From QHVT01 sp036389275 (lineage in GTDB: Bacteria; Acidobacteriota; Thermoanaerobaculia; Gp7-AA8), in assembly GCA_036389275.1 (NCBI GenBank), contig DASVQE010000093.1, positions 1 to 64,000 of the forward strand: DNA of 64,000 bases, read 5' to 3'. A program made the translations under genes and the position numbers. Positions 1-8,969 of this stretch are shown here, in pieces. Below the pieces are notes generated by a model. The model was not told the DNA's origin. It saw only the letters and a program-made list of their open reading frames with translations, and searched no databases. Numbering within the stretch: position 1 is the first letter of the stretch; every line of letters begins with the position of its first letter.

Positions 1-1901
1 TCATCGTCGGCATCCTGACGACGCTCATCCTCACCACCGCCTGCTCGACCACGACCACCACCACACCCGCCGCCACTCCTGTCGACACGACCGCATCCGC
101 GGCCACCGCGGAGACGACCGCCGCTCCCGCGACACCGGCCACACCGCCCGCGCCGGCCGGACCGACCGCCGAAGAGGCGGAGCGTTTCGTCGCCGACGCG
201 GAAGCGCGGCTCGCGCAGCTGAACATCGATCAGCAGCGCGCCTCGTGGGTGCAGTCCACCTACATCACCTACGACACGCAGATCATCTCCGCGCGTGAGA
301 ACGAGCGGCTGATCAACGCCGGCGTCGAGCTGGCGAAGCAGGCCGCGCGCTTCGATGACCTGCAGTTGCCGTACGACACGCGGCGGAAGCTGAACCTGAT
401 CAAGCTCTCGCTCACCTCGCCCGGCCCGTCCGATCCGGCGCTCACCGCCGAGCTGGCGCGCATCGGGTCGGAGCTCGAAGGGATGTACGGCTCCGGCAAG
501 TACTGCCCGCCGGGAAAAACGGGCGACGACTGTCTCGACATCAACGAGATCTCGAACATCCTCCGCACCAGCCGCGATCCGCAGAAGCAACTCGAGGCGT
601 GGCGCGGCTGGCACACGGTGTCGCCGCCCATGCGCGAGCGCTACACGCGCTACGTGGCGCTGATGAACCAGGGCGCGCGCGAGCTCGGCTACTCCGACGT
701 CGGCGCGCTCTGGCGCTCGAACTACGACATGCCGCCCGATGCCTTCGCCGCGGAGATGGATCGTCTCTGGGGACAGGTCAAGCCGCTGTACGACTCGCTG
801 CACTGCTACGTGCGCTGGAATCTCACGAAGAAATACGGCCCTCAAGTGGTGCCGCCGAATCAGCCCATTCCCGCGCATCTCCTCGGGAACATCTGGGCGC
901 AGGAATGGGGCAACATTTACGACGTGGTCGCGCCGCCGAAGACGAGCGCCGGCTACGACCTCACCAAGATCCTCGAGAAGCGGAAAGACATCGACGCGCT
1001 GGCGATGGTGCGTACCGGCGAAGGGTTCTTCACTTCGCTGGGATTCGCCAAGCTGCCGCAGACGTTCTGGGAGCGCTCGATGTTCGTGCAGCCGCGCGAC
1101 CGCGACGTGGTCTGCCACGCGAGCGCCTGGGACATCGACAACGTCGAAGACCTGCGCCTCAAGATGTGCATCGAGAAGAACGCCGAGGACTTCACGACCA
1201 TCCATCATGAGCTCGGCCACAACTTCTATCAGCGCGCGTACGACCAGCAGCCGTACCTCTATCGCAACAGCGCGAACGACGGCTTCCACGAGGCGATCGG
1301 CGACACGATCGCGCTGTCCGTGACGCCGGGATATCTGGTGAAGATCGGGCTGCTCGACAAGGAGCCGCCGGCGTCGGCGGACATTCCGCTGCTGCTGCGC
1401 GACGCGCTCGACAAGATCGCCTTCCTTCCCTTCGGACTGCTGATGGACAAGTGGCGCTGGGGCGTCTTCTCCGGCGCGACGCCGCCGTCGGATTACAACA
1501 AGTCGTGGTGGGCGCTGCGGCGGCAGTATCAGGGCATCGCCCCGGCCGACGCGCGCGGCGAGGAGCTGTTCGATCCGGGCGCGAAGTACCACATCGCCGC
1601 GAACGTGCCGTACGCGCGCTACTTCCTCGCCCGGATTCTCCAGTTCCAGTTCCACCGCGCGCTCTGCCAGATCGCCGGCTATCAGGGTCCGCTCAACCGC
1701 TGCTCGATCTACGGCAATCAGGAAGCGGGCGCGCGGCTGAACAAGATGCTGGAGATGGGCGCGAGCCGGCCGTGGCCGGAGGCGCTCGAGGCGCTCACCG
1801 GACAGCGGCAGATGGACGCCACTGCCATCATCGATTACTTCCGCCCGCTGCTGACGTGGCTCGATCAGCAGAATCAGGGAAAGCAGTGCGGCTGGCAGTA
1901 G
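1..1901 (+). CDS. M2-family peptidyl-dipeptidase (ACE-like) lipoprotein, 5' truncated
   Basis: The gene is cut by the window edge. The frame is open from base 3 and the first visible residues form a hydrophobic stretch ending in a lipobox-like LTTAC, so this is an exported lipoprotein whose first few residues lie outside. A Thr/Pro/Ala-rich linker follows, then about 550 residues matching peptidase family M2. The zinc motif HELGH is encoded at 1206-1220 and the third ligand Glu falls in HEAIGD at about 1290. Members cleave dipeptides from peptide C-termini. The methionine at 249 lies inside the linker region and is not the real start. The next gene follows after 18 nt on the same strand. The family call is firm; the substrate is unknown. 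Confidence 0.9.
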   Translation, partial: IVGILTTLILTTACSTTTTTTPAATPVDTTASAATAETTAAPATPATPPAPAGPTAEEAERFVADAEARLAQLNIDQQRASWVQSTYITYDTQIISARENERLINAGVELAKQAARFDDLQLPYDTRRKLNLIKLSLTSPGPSDPALTAELARIGSELEGMYGSGKYCPPGKTGDDCLDINEISNILRTSRDPQKQLEAWRGWHTVSPPMRERYTRYVALMNQGARELGYSDVGALWRSNYDMPPDAFAAEMDRLWGQVKPLYDSLHCYVRWNLTKKYGPQVVPPNQPIPAHLLGNIWAQEWGNIYDVVAPPKTSAGYDLTKILEKRKDIDALAMVRTGEGFFTSLGFAKLPQTFWERSMFVQPRDRDVVCHASAWDIDNVEDLRLKMCIEKNAEDFTTIHHELGHNFYQRAYDQQPYLYRNSANDGFHEAIGDTIALSVTPGYLVKIGLLDKEPPASADIPLLLRDALDKIAFLPFGLLMDKWRWGVFSGATPPSDYNKSWWALRRQYQGIAPADARGEELFDPGAKYHIAANVPYARYFLARILQFQFHRALCQIAGYQGPLNRCSIYGNQEAGARLNKMLEMGASRPWPEALEALTGQRQMDATAIIDYFRPLLTWLDQQNQGKQCGWQ

Positions 1902-1919
1902 CCGCGTAGGAGGACGGCG

Positions 1920-2276
1920 GTGCGCTCGGTCGCCGTCGTCCTCGACCCCGACTTCGGGGATCGCCTCGACAAGCTCGCCTTCCGCCTTCCGGTCTGGGTG
2001 GTCGACTCGCCACCCAACCGGATCGCCGCGGAGAATGCCTGGCGTGCCTCGCTCGAGTGGCCGCACATCACCGTCACGATTTTCCGCGCGCTGCCCGATC
2101 ACCCGACGCGCGAGCATTGGGCCGAGCTGCTGGAGATGATCGCCCTGCACGAGCCGTACGACGCGGTGGAAGTGGTCGGCGCGGAGCTCACCCTGCCGGC
2201 GCGATCCGCGCTGCTGGAGTCGGGCTTCACGCGTTTCGAAAGCAGCGCACGCGGGTTTCGCGCGCGCAAACCGTGA
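1920..2276 (+). CDS. hypothetical protein, 118 aa
   Basis: A GTG start at 1920 is preceded by a clear Shine-Dalgarno AGGAGG at 1908-1913, immediately after the M2 peptidase stop. I do not recognise the family. The protein is small and soluble, with a mixed alpha/beta pattern, a WPHITVTIF strand in the middle and a basic C-terminus. No signal peptide or metal motif is visible. The short gap suggests co-transcription with the peptidase gene, but nothing else ties the two functions together. Confidence 0.7.
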   Translation: MRSVAVVLDPDFGDRLDKLAFRLPVWVVDSPPNRIAAENAWRASLEWPHITVTIFRALPDHPTREHWAELLEMIALHEPYDAVEVVGAELTLPARSALLESGFTRFESSARGFRARKP

Positions 2277-2313
2277 GGTGTCGATCGGCGCATTTTTGTA
2301 ATCATCTGCGCGC

Positions 2314-2625
2314 ATGAAACGTCTCGTGCCTGCGCTTCTTCTCGCCGCGTGCGCGGCGTGCTCGCATGTCTCTCCGGCCGAGGTAGCGGACATCAAGGAG
2401 GCGGATGCGAACATGGTCGCGCAGTGCCAGTTCCTCGGCACGGTCGACAGCATCGCCACGGTTCAGACGGAGCTCACGCAGGCGAAGCTGTTCGCGCGCG
2501 TGCGGAACGAGGCGAAGCTGAAAGTGAAACAGCTCGGCGGCGACACGATCGTCTTCAACGACAGCGTCACCGTCAAACCGCTGCACATCTCCGGCAAGGC
2601 GTACCGCTGCGGCCCGGCGTCGTGA
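2314..2625 (+). CDS. small lipoprotein, DUF4156-like, 103 aa
   Basis: The N-terminus (MKRLVPALLLAACAAC) is a lipoprotein signal with the lipidated Cys at residue 16. The mature part carries the pattern AKLFARVRNEAKLKVKQLGG, then a two-strand segment and a single late Cys. This fits the DUF4156 family of small outer-membrane-associated lipoproteins, where a Cys after VAQ and one near the end are usual. Its role is unknown. It lies between unrelated genes and may have its own promoter in the 37 nt upstream gap. Confidence 0.7.
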   Translation: MKRLVPALLLAACAACSHVSPAEVADIKEADANMVAQCQFLGTVDSIATVQTELTQAKLFARVRNEAKLKVKQLGGDTIVFNDSVTVKPLHISGKAYRCGPAS

Positions 2626-2690
2626 CGCGCGCGCAAAACCCTGAGCTTCGCCACACCATCGCCACATTCGCGCGTTCCAATGAACGTGCG

Positions 2691-3401
2691 ATGGAAACGA
2701 ACTATCGACTCGAACGCTGGATCGCGCTGCTGCTCGGGCTTCTCTTCCTGCTGCCGTTCGTCGCCCGCGGCGACGAGCTGCTGGTGACGGCGCCGTTTCA
2801 CGCCGACGAAGTCCGCGCGACATCCGGCGCGCACTTTCTCGCGCTCGTCTGCGGCGACGACGCTTCGCGCTGCATGTTGCAGCCGGTAGCGATCTCGGCG
2901 ACGCGGTTTCACGACGACGATCGCGACTCCGACGGGATCGACATCAGGGCCGCCGGCGTCGAGCGGAACGTCTTCCTGCTGCGCGGCGCGCGCCTGCATC
3001 CGGGCATGGTCTTCACCGCCGCGCCCTCGCCCTCGCACGTCGCCGCCGGCGCGCCGCTGAAGATCGCCTTCGACGGAATCGAGTCGACGCTGCGGCTCGA
3101 CTGCGCGAACAAGCCCGATCGCGACGGCGTGGTCGACTGCACGCTGATAATGCAAACCGGCGGGACCTCGCAGCAACTCTCCGCGGTACGCGCGCTGTCG
3201 GAGGCTCCAGAGATCGTCCCCGGCATCGAAGTGCACTTTGCCGGCGATCTCGATCACGACGGCCGCCTCGATCTCATCGTGGATCTCAGCGGCGTATCGT
3301 GGGAGTGGCACCCGACTCTCTTCCTCTCCTCCGCCGCGCGCCCCGGCGCGCTCGCCGCAAAGAGCGCGGAGCTGGTCGCCGCCGTCGACGACGACTGCTA
3401 G
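2691..3401 (+). CDS. secreted protein with a calcium-loop-like DxDxD motif, 236 aa
   Basis: I chose the ATG at 2691 because the residues after it form a signal peptide (RWIALLLGLLFLLPFVARG), whereas longer versions of the frame have none. The mature protein is a likely beta-rich domain. It carries two acidic D-rich loops, DDDRDSDGIDI and DLDHDGRLDLIVD. The second resembles the FG-GAP or dockerin-type Ca2+ loop DxDxDGxxD. Two or more Cys pairs suggest disulfides. I cannot assign a family. A long inverted repeat follows directly downstream and may serve as the transcript end. Confidence 0.65.
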   Translation: METNYRLERWIALLLGLLFLLPFVARGDELLVTAPFHADEVRATSGAHFLALVCGDDASRCMLQPVAISATRFHDDDRDSDGIDIRAAGVERNVFLLRGARLHPGMVFTAAPSPSHVAAGAPLKIAFDGIESTLRLDCANKPDRDGVVDCTLIMQTGGTSQQLSAVRALSEAPEIVPGIEVHFAGDLDHDGRLDLIVDLSGVSWEWHPTLFLSSAARPGALAAKSAELVAAVDDDC

Positions 3402-3431
3402 TGGCGCGCGACGGATCTGAGGACGACGAGG

Positions 3432-3577
3432 GGCCTCCGGCGGCCGGGGCCACGGGCCCCGGACCCCGTCTGTTGGCCTAGCCTCCGCGACACTGCCTTC
3501 CGAGCTCACGACACTGTGTCGCGGAGGCTAGGCCAACCAATGGGGTCTGGGGCCCTCGGCCCCAGCCGCCGGAGGCC
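3432..3577. repeat. 146-bp palindromic repeat element, copy 1
   Basis: The element is a long inverted repeat filling the gap between two convergent genes. The outer arms (GGCCTCCGGCGGC at 3432-3444 and its exact complement at 3565-3577) bracket GC-rich secondary stems. An inner perfect 21-bp arm lies at 3473-3493 and 3516-3536 and contains CCTAGCCTCCGCGACAC on the left side. A second copy of the same length lies at 28571-28716. No coding potential is apparent. It could fold as one long hairpin on either strand and may act as a bidirectional terminator or be a REP-type mobile palindrome. Confidence 0.85.
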
Positions 3578-3595
3578 TCCGGTCGGTCCCCGATG

Positions 3596-4129
3596 TCAGC
3601 CCACCCACTCGTCGCGCAGGATTCCGTAGAACGCCATGTCGAGGTACTCGTCCCACTTTTTTACGTGGTGGCGGAGCGTGCCTTCGTACGTCATTCCGTT
3701 CTTCTGCATCACCCGGCCTGAAGCCGGATTGCGGGTGTAGTGGCAGGCGAAGATGCGGTGGAGGTTGCACTCTTCGAAGCCGTAGCGGATCAGCGCGCCC
3801 GCCGCTTCGGAGGCGTAGCCGCGGCCCCAGTACGGCTTGCCGACCCAGTATCCGAGCTCGCCGATGGCGTCGCCTTTCATCATCAATGACATCACGCCGG
3901 CGAACTGGCCGTCGTCGATGGCGAAGTGGTGCGTGCGATCCTCCTCGTACTGCTGCGCATGTCCGGCGATCCACTCCTCGGCCATGCCCGCGGGATAGGG
4001 ATGCGGGATGACCAGCGTGTTGAGGGCGATGTCGTAGTCGTCGACCAGCTCGTGCAGGCGCGGCGCGTCGGCGAGCGTCATCGGGCGGAGCGTCAGTCGT
4101 TCGGTCCGGAGAGTCGGCTGCGGCTTCAT
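3596..4129 (-). CDS. GNAT N-acetyltransferase, RimJ/RimL type, 177 aa
   Basis: The opening RLTLRPMTLADAPRLHEL and the later GYWVGKPYWGRGYASEA (acetyl-CoA loop) and NPASGRVMQKNGM are typical of the Acetyltransf_3 (RimJ/RimL) group, which acetylates N-terminal or small-molecule amines. The ATG at 4129 overlaps the BatD stop codon as ATGA, so the gene is translationally coupled to the end of the Bat operon. That is an uncommon companion, and whether the enzyme modifies a Bat protein is only a guess. The gene faces a long inverted repeat downstream. Confidence 0.85.
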   Translation of the reverse strand: MKPQPTLRTERLTLRPMTLADAPRLHELVDDYDIALNTLVIPHPYPAGMAEEWIAGHAQQYEEDRTHHFAIDDGQFAGVMSLMMKGDAIGELGYWVGKPYWGRGYASEAAGALIRYGFEECNLHRIFACHYTRNPASGRVMQKNGMTYEGTLRHHVKKWDEYLDMAFYGILRDEWVG

Positions 4130-5685
4130 CGCGACAGGATAAGCAACTCGCGCAGCCGCCGCTCGATCTCCTCTTCCGCATCGACGGCGATGTCGCGGTC
4201 GCGCTCCGCCGCCTCGAGCAGCGAGCGCACCGCGCGATAGGCGTCGCCGCGCTCGCTCGGCTCGCGCAGCAGCGCCGCGCCGTCGACGCGCGCCTCGACG
4301 CTCGCCCGAATCTCCGACGCGCTCCGCTCGCGCACCATCGACTCCACCTCGCGCCGCAGCGCGAGAGTGCGCCGCAGCGGCGGCACCGCCAGGGCGAGGA
4401 AGAGCGCGAGCAACATCGCCCCGGCGAGCCACGGCACCCACCGCGTGCGCAGGCCCGGCTCCGGCGGCGCGTCCTCGACCCGGTGCTGCGCAGCGACCGC
4501 GCCGCTGGTGCGCGCCGTCAGCGTCGAGCCCTCGCACCGCAGCTCCTTCCGCTGCCCGAGCGCCGGCGCGAACGAAGTCATCACCAGCGGCGGGATGTCG
4601 AGCATGCCGGCGCTGCGCGGAAAGATCAGATACCGCCAGCGTCGCGTCAGTGAGAGCACGCCTTCTTCGCGCGCGACCGTCACCTCACCTCCTTCCATCT
4701 GCACTTCCCCATCGACGGACGTACTGAAGTGCGGAGGTGTAGCGGCACGGACATGCCCTCTTCCGGAAAGGATGACGTTGAGCACCACCGGCCCGCCGTT
4801 GCGCTGCAGCGGCGGCTGGCAGTCGAGGGCGAGATCGCCCACCACATCCACCGGCGGGCCGGGCGGCAGCGGCTTCGCCGTGACGTCAACGCCGGCCGAG
4901 GTGAAACTGGTCTCGGTCAGCTCACCCTCGAACATCGAGAACGGACCGCTGCGCGTCCGCCGCATCACCGACGCCTCGAGCGTCATCCCTTCGACGCGCA
5001 GCGTGCCGGAGCGCAGCGGCACCAGCGCCGCGCGGCGGATCGGGATGCGCTGCATCATCACGTCGCCGACATAGACGCGCTCCGGCAGGTCGTTCTTCAG
5101 CGACAGCTCCTCGGTCCAGAAGTCGGCCAGCTTCGGCACGTTCGCGATCTGCCACTGCTGCACCGTGGCCGCGTTGTAGAGCATCCAGGTGATCACCACC
5201 GGCTCGCCGACGTAGACGCTGCTCTTGTCGACTTCCGCCACGACGAACAACGGATCGCGTCCCGTGGCGATCAGCTCGCGCAGCACCGTCTCGGCATCGT
5301 TCGACCCGGAGACGCGGCCGGCCGTCACCTGCACGCCGAGTGCGTTCAGCGTCTCCTGCTGGCCATCCTCGGACGTCAGCACCAGCGGCCCGACGCGCGC
5401 CGGCCCCGGCGCGAGTGGCCGCGCGCGAAAGCGGAAGATCTTCCGCCGCACCACGTCGCCGTTGATCCAGGCGAACTCCGACGAGACCCACGGCTCGCCG
5501 ACGAAGGCGAGATTCGCCAGCGGCACGCTCACGCTGTCGACGGTGGCGAAGGTGCCTTCGAGCGAGACGGTGATGGTGAGCAGGTCGTTCATCTCGATCG
5601 AGCGCGAGTCGACCATCAGATCGTTCGCGCGCGACGACGCGGCGACGGCGAGCAGCACGACGACGGCGAGCGCGGCGCGCCTCAC
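4126..5685 (-). CDS. batD: BatD-like membrane protein (oxygen tolerance family), 519 aa
   Basis: The GTG at 5685 overlaps the stop of the TPR gene (GTGA); a second GTG follows directly at 5688. After a signal peptide (ALAVVVLLAVAASSRA) comes a long periplasmic beta-domain region with repeated strands such as VYVGEPVVITWMLYN and GRGHVRAATPP. One membrane helix (VPWLAGAMLLALFLALAV) and a cytoplasmic helical tail rich in Glu/Arg complete it. This is the layout of BatD of Bacteroides-type aerotolerance operons. The molecular role is unknown; with BatA and BatB it is presumed to form an envelope complex driven by MoxR. Confidence 0.85.
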   Translation of the reverse strand: MRRAALAVVVLLAVAASSRANDLMVDSRSIEMNDLLTITVSLEGTFATVDSVSVPLANLAFVGEPWVSSEFAWINGDVVRRKIFRFRARPLAPGPARVGPLVLTSEDGQQETLNALGVQVTAGRVSGSNDAETVLRELIATGRDPLFVVAEVDKSSVYVGEPVVITWMLYNAATVQQWQIANVPKLADFWTEELSLKNDLPERVYVGDVMMQRIPIRRAALVPLRSGTLRVEGMTLEASVMRRTRSGPFSMFEGELTETSFTSAGVDVTAKPLPPGPPVDVVGDLALDCQPPLQRNGGPVVLNVILSGRGHVRAATPPHFSTSVDGEVQMEGGEVTVAREEGVLSLTRRWRYLIFPRSAGMLDIPPLVMTSFAPALGQRKELRCEGSTLTARTSGAVAAQHRVEDAPPEPGLRTRWVPWLAGAMLLALFLALAVPPLRRTLALRREVESMVRERSASEIRASVEARVDGAALLREPSERGDAYRAVRSLLEAAERDRDIAVDAEEEIERRLRELLILSR

Positions 5686-6287
5686 CACCCGACTCGTGCC
5701 TCCCCGGCCCTCGCTTTCATCCGCCGCAGCTCTTCCTGCTCCTGCTGCTGCACGCTGCGCAGAAGCGCGTCGAGATCGGGACGGCCGGCCTGCGGCTGCT
5801 GCTTGCCGCCCTGCGACGGCGCCTGCTGCGGCTGATTCTTGTTGCTCCCCGGCTGGTTGCGCTGGCCGCCCGACGAGGCGCGCTGCTGCTGGTCGCGGCG
5901 CATCAGCGCGATCTCGAGATTGCGCTTGGCCGCGGCGTGGTGCGGGTTCGCTTTCAGCGCGTCGACGTAGTCGCGCACGGCGTGATCGAACGCCTTCGCC
6001 GCCAGCGCGCTGTTGCCGCGGTTGAAGAGCGCGTCGGCGCGCAGCGAGCGATCCTTGATCGCCGCCGCGAGCGTGGCCGAGCCTTGCTCGCGCTCGCCCG
6101 CGGCGATCTGCGCCGTGCCGAGGTTGAAGGCGTTGCGCGGCGAGGGCGCGAGCTGTTGCGCCTGCGCGAAGGCCTGCACCGCCGCCGCGTACTGCTGCTT
6201 CGCGTACGCATTCGCGCCGCGCGCCGACGCGGCGTGCGAGTTGGTGTCGCGCAGAAAATTCGTCACGAGAATGATGACGAAAATCAT
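5682..6287 (-). CDS. TPR protein of the Bat operon (BatC/BatE-like), 201 aa
   Basis: The ATG at 6287 overlaps the BatB stop as ATGA, which fixes the start. A short N-terminal hydrophobic helix (MIFVIILVTNFL) anchors three TPR-like units beginning around ANAYAKQQYAAAVQAF, RNAFNLGTAQIA and ADALFNRGNSALA. A Gln/Pro/Gly-rich low-complexity stretch and a charged coiled tail follow. Proteins of this kind sit between BatB and BatD in aerotolerance operons and probably provide a protein-binding surface. The stop overlaps the batD start by 4 nt. Confidence 0.8.
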   Translation of the reverse strand: MIFVIILVTNFLRDTNSHAASARGANAYAKQQYAAAVQAFAQAQQLAPSPRNAFNLGTAQIAAGEREQGSATLAAAIKDRSLRADALFNRGNSALAAKAFDHAVRDYVDALKANPHHAAAKRNLEIALMRRDQQQRASSGGQRNQPGSNKNQPQQAPSQGGKQQPQAGRPDLDALLRSVQQQEQEELRRMKARAGEARVGW

Positions 6288-7234
6288 TCCGCACCTCGGT
6301 TCACGAACGAGGCGGCGAAGATCGCCATCACTGCCAGGCCGAGCGGCCACTGGAAGCGTTCCACCGGCACGCGCGCGTGGGTCTGCCGCGCCGTCGCGCG
6401 GGCCGTGCCGAGGAGCGGATCGAGGGCGTGCTCGGCGAACGGATTCTCGAGCATCGTGCCGCCGGTGCCGGAGGCGATCTCGCGCAGCGTGCCGGCGCGC
6501 GCGTACGTGGTGACGACGTCGCCCGAGGCGTCGCGCAGCGGCCCGCGTCCGGTCGGAATGGTCGCGCCTTGCGAGGTGCCGAGAAGGATCGTCGAGACCG
6601 GAATGGCGCGCGACTTCGCCCGCTGCACTGCCTCGGTCACGCGTGCGCCCTGTTCCTCGCCGTCGCTGATCAGCACGAGGTCGGCCTTCTGCGACGGATC
6701 GCTTTCGACGAGCTGCATCGCGCCGAGAATCGCGCTGCCGAGATCGGAGCCCGGCTGCCCGACCTCGCCCGGCTGCAGCGTGTCGATCAGCGCGGCCACC
6801 GCGTCAGTGTCGCTGGTCAGCGGCGAGACGACGTCGGGCGCGCCTTCGAAGACCACCAGCGCCACGCGGCCCTGCTGCGCGTCGGCCAATCGTTTGGCGA
6901 TCGCTTTCGCCGCGGAGAGGCGCGACGTTCCCACATCCTCGGCGGCCATGCTGTTGCTGACGTCGATGAGGATCACGCGGTTCGCTTCGCGCGCGACGAT
7001 CGGCACCAGCGTGTAGCCGGCGTACGGGCCGGCCAGGGCCAGCGTCGCGCCGAGCAGAGCGATGCCGAGAAGCCACGGCCGCAGCGCGCGTGCCGGCAGG
7101 CTCACGCCGCGCAAACGCTCGCTGACGAGGCGCCGCGCCAGGCGCGTGCGCGTCCGCTCGCGCATCACCAGAAACGCGCAGGCGAACGGCACGAGCGCTA
7201 CCAGCCAGAGCAGCGTGACGTCGCGGAAGCTCAC
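6284..7234 (-). CDS. batB: VWA-domain membrane protein BatB-like, 316 aa
   Basis: Two N-terminal membrane segments precede a von Willebrand A domain with the MIDAS motif DVSNS (in LIDVSNSMAAEDV), a later TSDTD and LISDGEEQG. A final helix (FQWPLGLAVMAIFAASFV) ends the protein. The GTG start at 7234 overlaps the batA stop. The architecture (TM-TM-VWA-TM) and position after BatA match BatB. VWA domains of this group are metal-dependent protein interaction modules in the periplasm, and the MIDAS residues here are intact. Confidence 0.87.
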   Translation of the reverse strand: MSFRDVTLLWLVALVPFACAFLVMRERTRTRLARRLVSERLRGVSLPARALRPWLLGIALLGATLALAGPYAGYTLVPIVAREANRVILIDVSNSMAAEDVGTSRLSAAKAIAKRLADAQQGRVALVVFEGAPDVVSPLTSDTDAVAALIDTLQPGEVGQPGSDLGSAILGAMQLVESDPSQKADLVLISDGEEQGARVTEAVQRAKSRAIPVSTILLGTSQGATIPTGRGPLRDASGDVVTTYARAGTLREIASGTGGTMLENPFAEHALDPLLGTARATARQTHARVPVERFQWPLGLAVMAIFAASFVNRGAE

Positions 7235-8238
7235 GCCGCCACCTTCATCCAGAACGTCTCGCCGCCGAGGAGCGCGAGGCCGAGGAGCGCGAGCCCGGCG
7301 GCGAGCGGCATCACGTACAGCTCGTCCACCTGCTCGCGCTTCGGCGCGGTGAGGCGCGTCTTCTCCAGCCGGTCGATGCGCCCCAGCACCGCGCTCAGCG
7401 CGCGCGCATCGGTGGCGCGGAAAAACTCGCCGCCGGTGGTGTCGGCGATCGCGCCGAGGGTCTTCTCATCGAGCTCGCCGCGGATGTGCGTGTAGATCGT
7501 CTCCGTCTCGCCGGTGAATGGATTCACGCGCTTGACCGGCAGCGGCACCGGACCTTCACTCCCGACGCCGATGGTGTACACCTTGATGCCCGCCGCCGCC
7601 GCGAGCTGCGCCGCCACGAGCGGATCGATCGACCCGGAGTTGTTCACGCCGTCGGTGACCAGAATGATCACGCGGCTGCGCGTCTTCGAGGTGCGCAAGC
7701 GATTGACGGCGGTGGCCAGTGCGTGACCGATGGCCGTGCCGTTGCCGTGCTCGCCGATTTCCGCCTTGTCGAGAATGGCCTCGGTGATGCGGCGGTCGTA
7801 GGTGACCGGCACGCGCGTGGCCGCGCGGCTGCCGAACGTCACTACGCCGATGCGGTCGTCGGTGCGGCGGCGGATGAAGTCGAGGATGAGCTCTTTCGCC
7901 ACGCCGAAGCGGTTGCGCGGACGGAAGTCTTCCGCGGCCATGCTGCCGGAAGCGTCGAGGGCGACGACGATGTCGATGCCGTAGCGATCGCTCGAGGCCA
8001 GCCGCACCACGCGCTGCGGCCGCGCCAGGGCGACGATCAGCAGCAGCAGCGCGAGCGTCTCGAGGAAGAACGGGATGCCGGCCGTGGCCGCGCGCAGACC
8101 GCGCGCCGGCGCGACGAGCGAGAGCGACGAGTAGCCGAAGGCGCCGGTGCGCGCGCGGCGATCGCGAATCAGAAGAATGATGCGCGCGACGACGAGCGTC
8201 GCGAGCGCGAGCCACAGCGGATGGGCGAAGCGCGTCAT
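7231..8238 (-). CDS. batA: VWA-domain membrane protein BatA-like, 335 aa
   Basis: The protein begins with a membrane helix (HPLWLALATLVVARIILLI), has a second (FFLETLALLLLIVALA), then a VWA domain with MIDAS DASGS (VALDASGSMAAEDF), TYDRR and LVTDGVNNSG. A C-terminal helix (MPLAAGLALLGLALLGG) follows. The ATG at 8238 overlaps the stop of the upstream gene. It pairs with the adjacent BatB-like protein, with which it shares fold and layout but little exact sequence. The family is linked to oxidative and envelope stress tolerance; the mechanism is not settled. Confidence 0.88.
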   Translation of the reverse strand: MTRFAHPLWLALATLVVARIILLIRDRRARTGAFGYSSLSLVAPARGLRAATAGIPFFLETLALLLLIVALARPQRVVRLASSDRYGIDIVVALDASGSMAAEDFRPRNRFGVAKELILDFIRRRTDDRIGVVTFGSRAATRVPVTYDRRITEAILDKAEIGEHGNGTAIGHALATAVNRLRTSKTRSRVIILVTDGVNNSGSIDPLVAAQLAAAAGIKVYTIGVGSEGPVPLPVKRVNPFTGETETIYTHIRGELDEKTLGAIADTTGGEFFRATDARALSAVLGRIDRLEKTRLTAPKREQVDELYVMPLAAGLALLGLALLGGETFWMKVAA

Positions 8239-8969
8239 GCGGCGCGCTCCTCTTCGAGCGGCTTCGGGATGAGCTCGAGCGCGCGAGCGGCGAGCGCGTC
8301 GAAGTCGCGCGGCGCGGCGCCGGCCGGCGAGAATTTCTCGAGATCGCCCTGCCGCAGGATCGCTTCGACCAGCTCACGCTCATCACCGGCGACGCGCGGC
8401 AGCAGCTCGCTGGTGGTGAGATCGCTGCCGAGGTGCGGCCGCGTCGCGGCGAGCAACGCGCGCGTCTCGTCGGCCAGCAGCGCCCAACGCTTCGGACGCG
8501 ACGGATTCGCGCGCAACGCGGCAATCGCTCGACGGAAGCGTTCATCCGCGGGAAGCGCCGGCTCCTCGGGCGCAGCAACCGCGCGGCGCGAGCGCCGCCA
8601 CACCAGCAGCCAGACCGCCAGCGCGCAAAGCGCGGCGAGGGCGATGTAGAGAAAGGGTGCGCGCGGATAGGCGGCCGCGCGCGGCGCGACCAGCGGCGCC
8701 GGCTTGCGGTCGTCGTTCGGCTTGATCACGGAAACGACCGGCACGATCAGATTGCGAAAGCGCGTCGTGCCGATCGTTCCGCTGAGCGCGAATGGCCGCG
8801 GCGCGAAGGTCCGCACCACCACCCGCCTCCCCTGTTGCGAAACGACCTCGTAGTCCCGCGAGGCGTCGAGCACCACCGGCGCCGGGAAGTCGATGGCGAT
8901 CGGATCGCCGACGGTCGGCGCGGCGGGACGGTAGGTCGCGGTGACGAGAGCCAGAATCGCCAGGATCAT
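8235..8969 (-). CDS. Bat-operon membrane protein, 244 aa
   Basis: The ATG at 8969 overlaps the stop of the DUF58 gene (ATGA). The first 15 residues form a signal or anchor helix. About 85 residues of periplasmic beta structure follow, then one membrane helix near residues 104-125 (APFLYIALAALCALAVWLLV). The rest is a cytoplasmic helical domain containing ALLADETRALLAATRPHLGS. A protein of this layout is common between the DUF58 and BatA genes in such operons but has no agreed function. No catalytic motif is visible. Confidence 0.75.
   Translation of the reverse strand: MILAILALVTATYRPAAPTVGDPIAIDFPAPVVLDASRDYEVVSQQGRRVVVRTFAPRPFALSGTIGTTRFRNLIVPVVSVIKPNDDRKPAPLVAPRAAAYPRAPFLYIALAALCALAVWLLVWRRSRRAVAAPEEPALPADERFRRAIAALRANPSRPKRWALLADETRALLAATRPHLGSDLTTSELLPRVAGDERELVEAILRQGDLEKFSPAGAAPRDFDALAARALELIPKPLEEERAA

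Noticed and set aside
3432..3577. CRISPR repeat or attachment site
   Set aside because: The element is a single long palindrome, not spaced direct repeats, and no integrase or cas gene is near.
4729..5835. Long open frame antisense to the BatD and TPR genes
   Set aside because: Its product is Arg/His/Asp-rich low-complexity sequence typical of the opposite strand of GC-rich genes; the minus-strand genes have clear domains and coupled starts.
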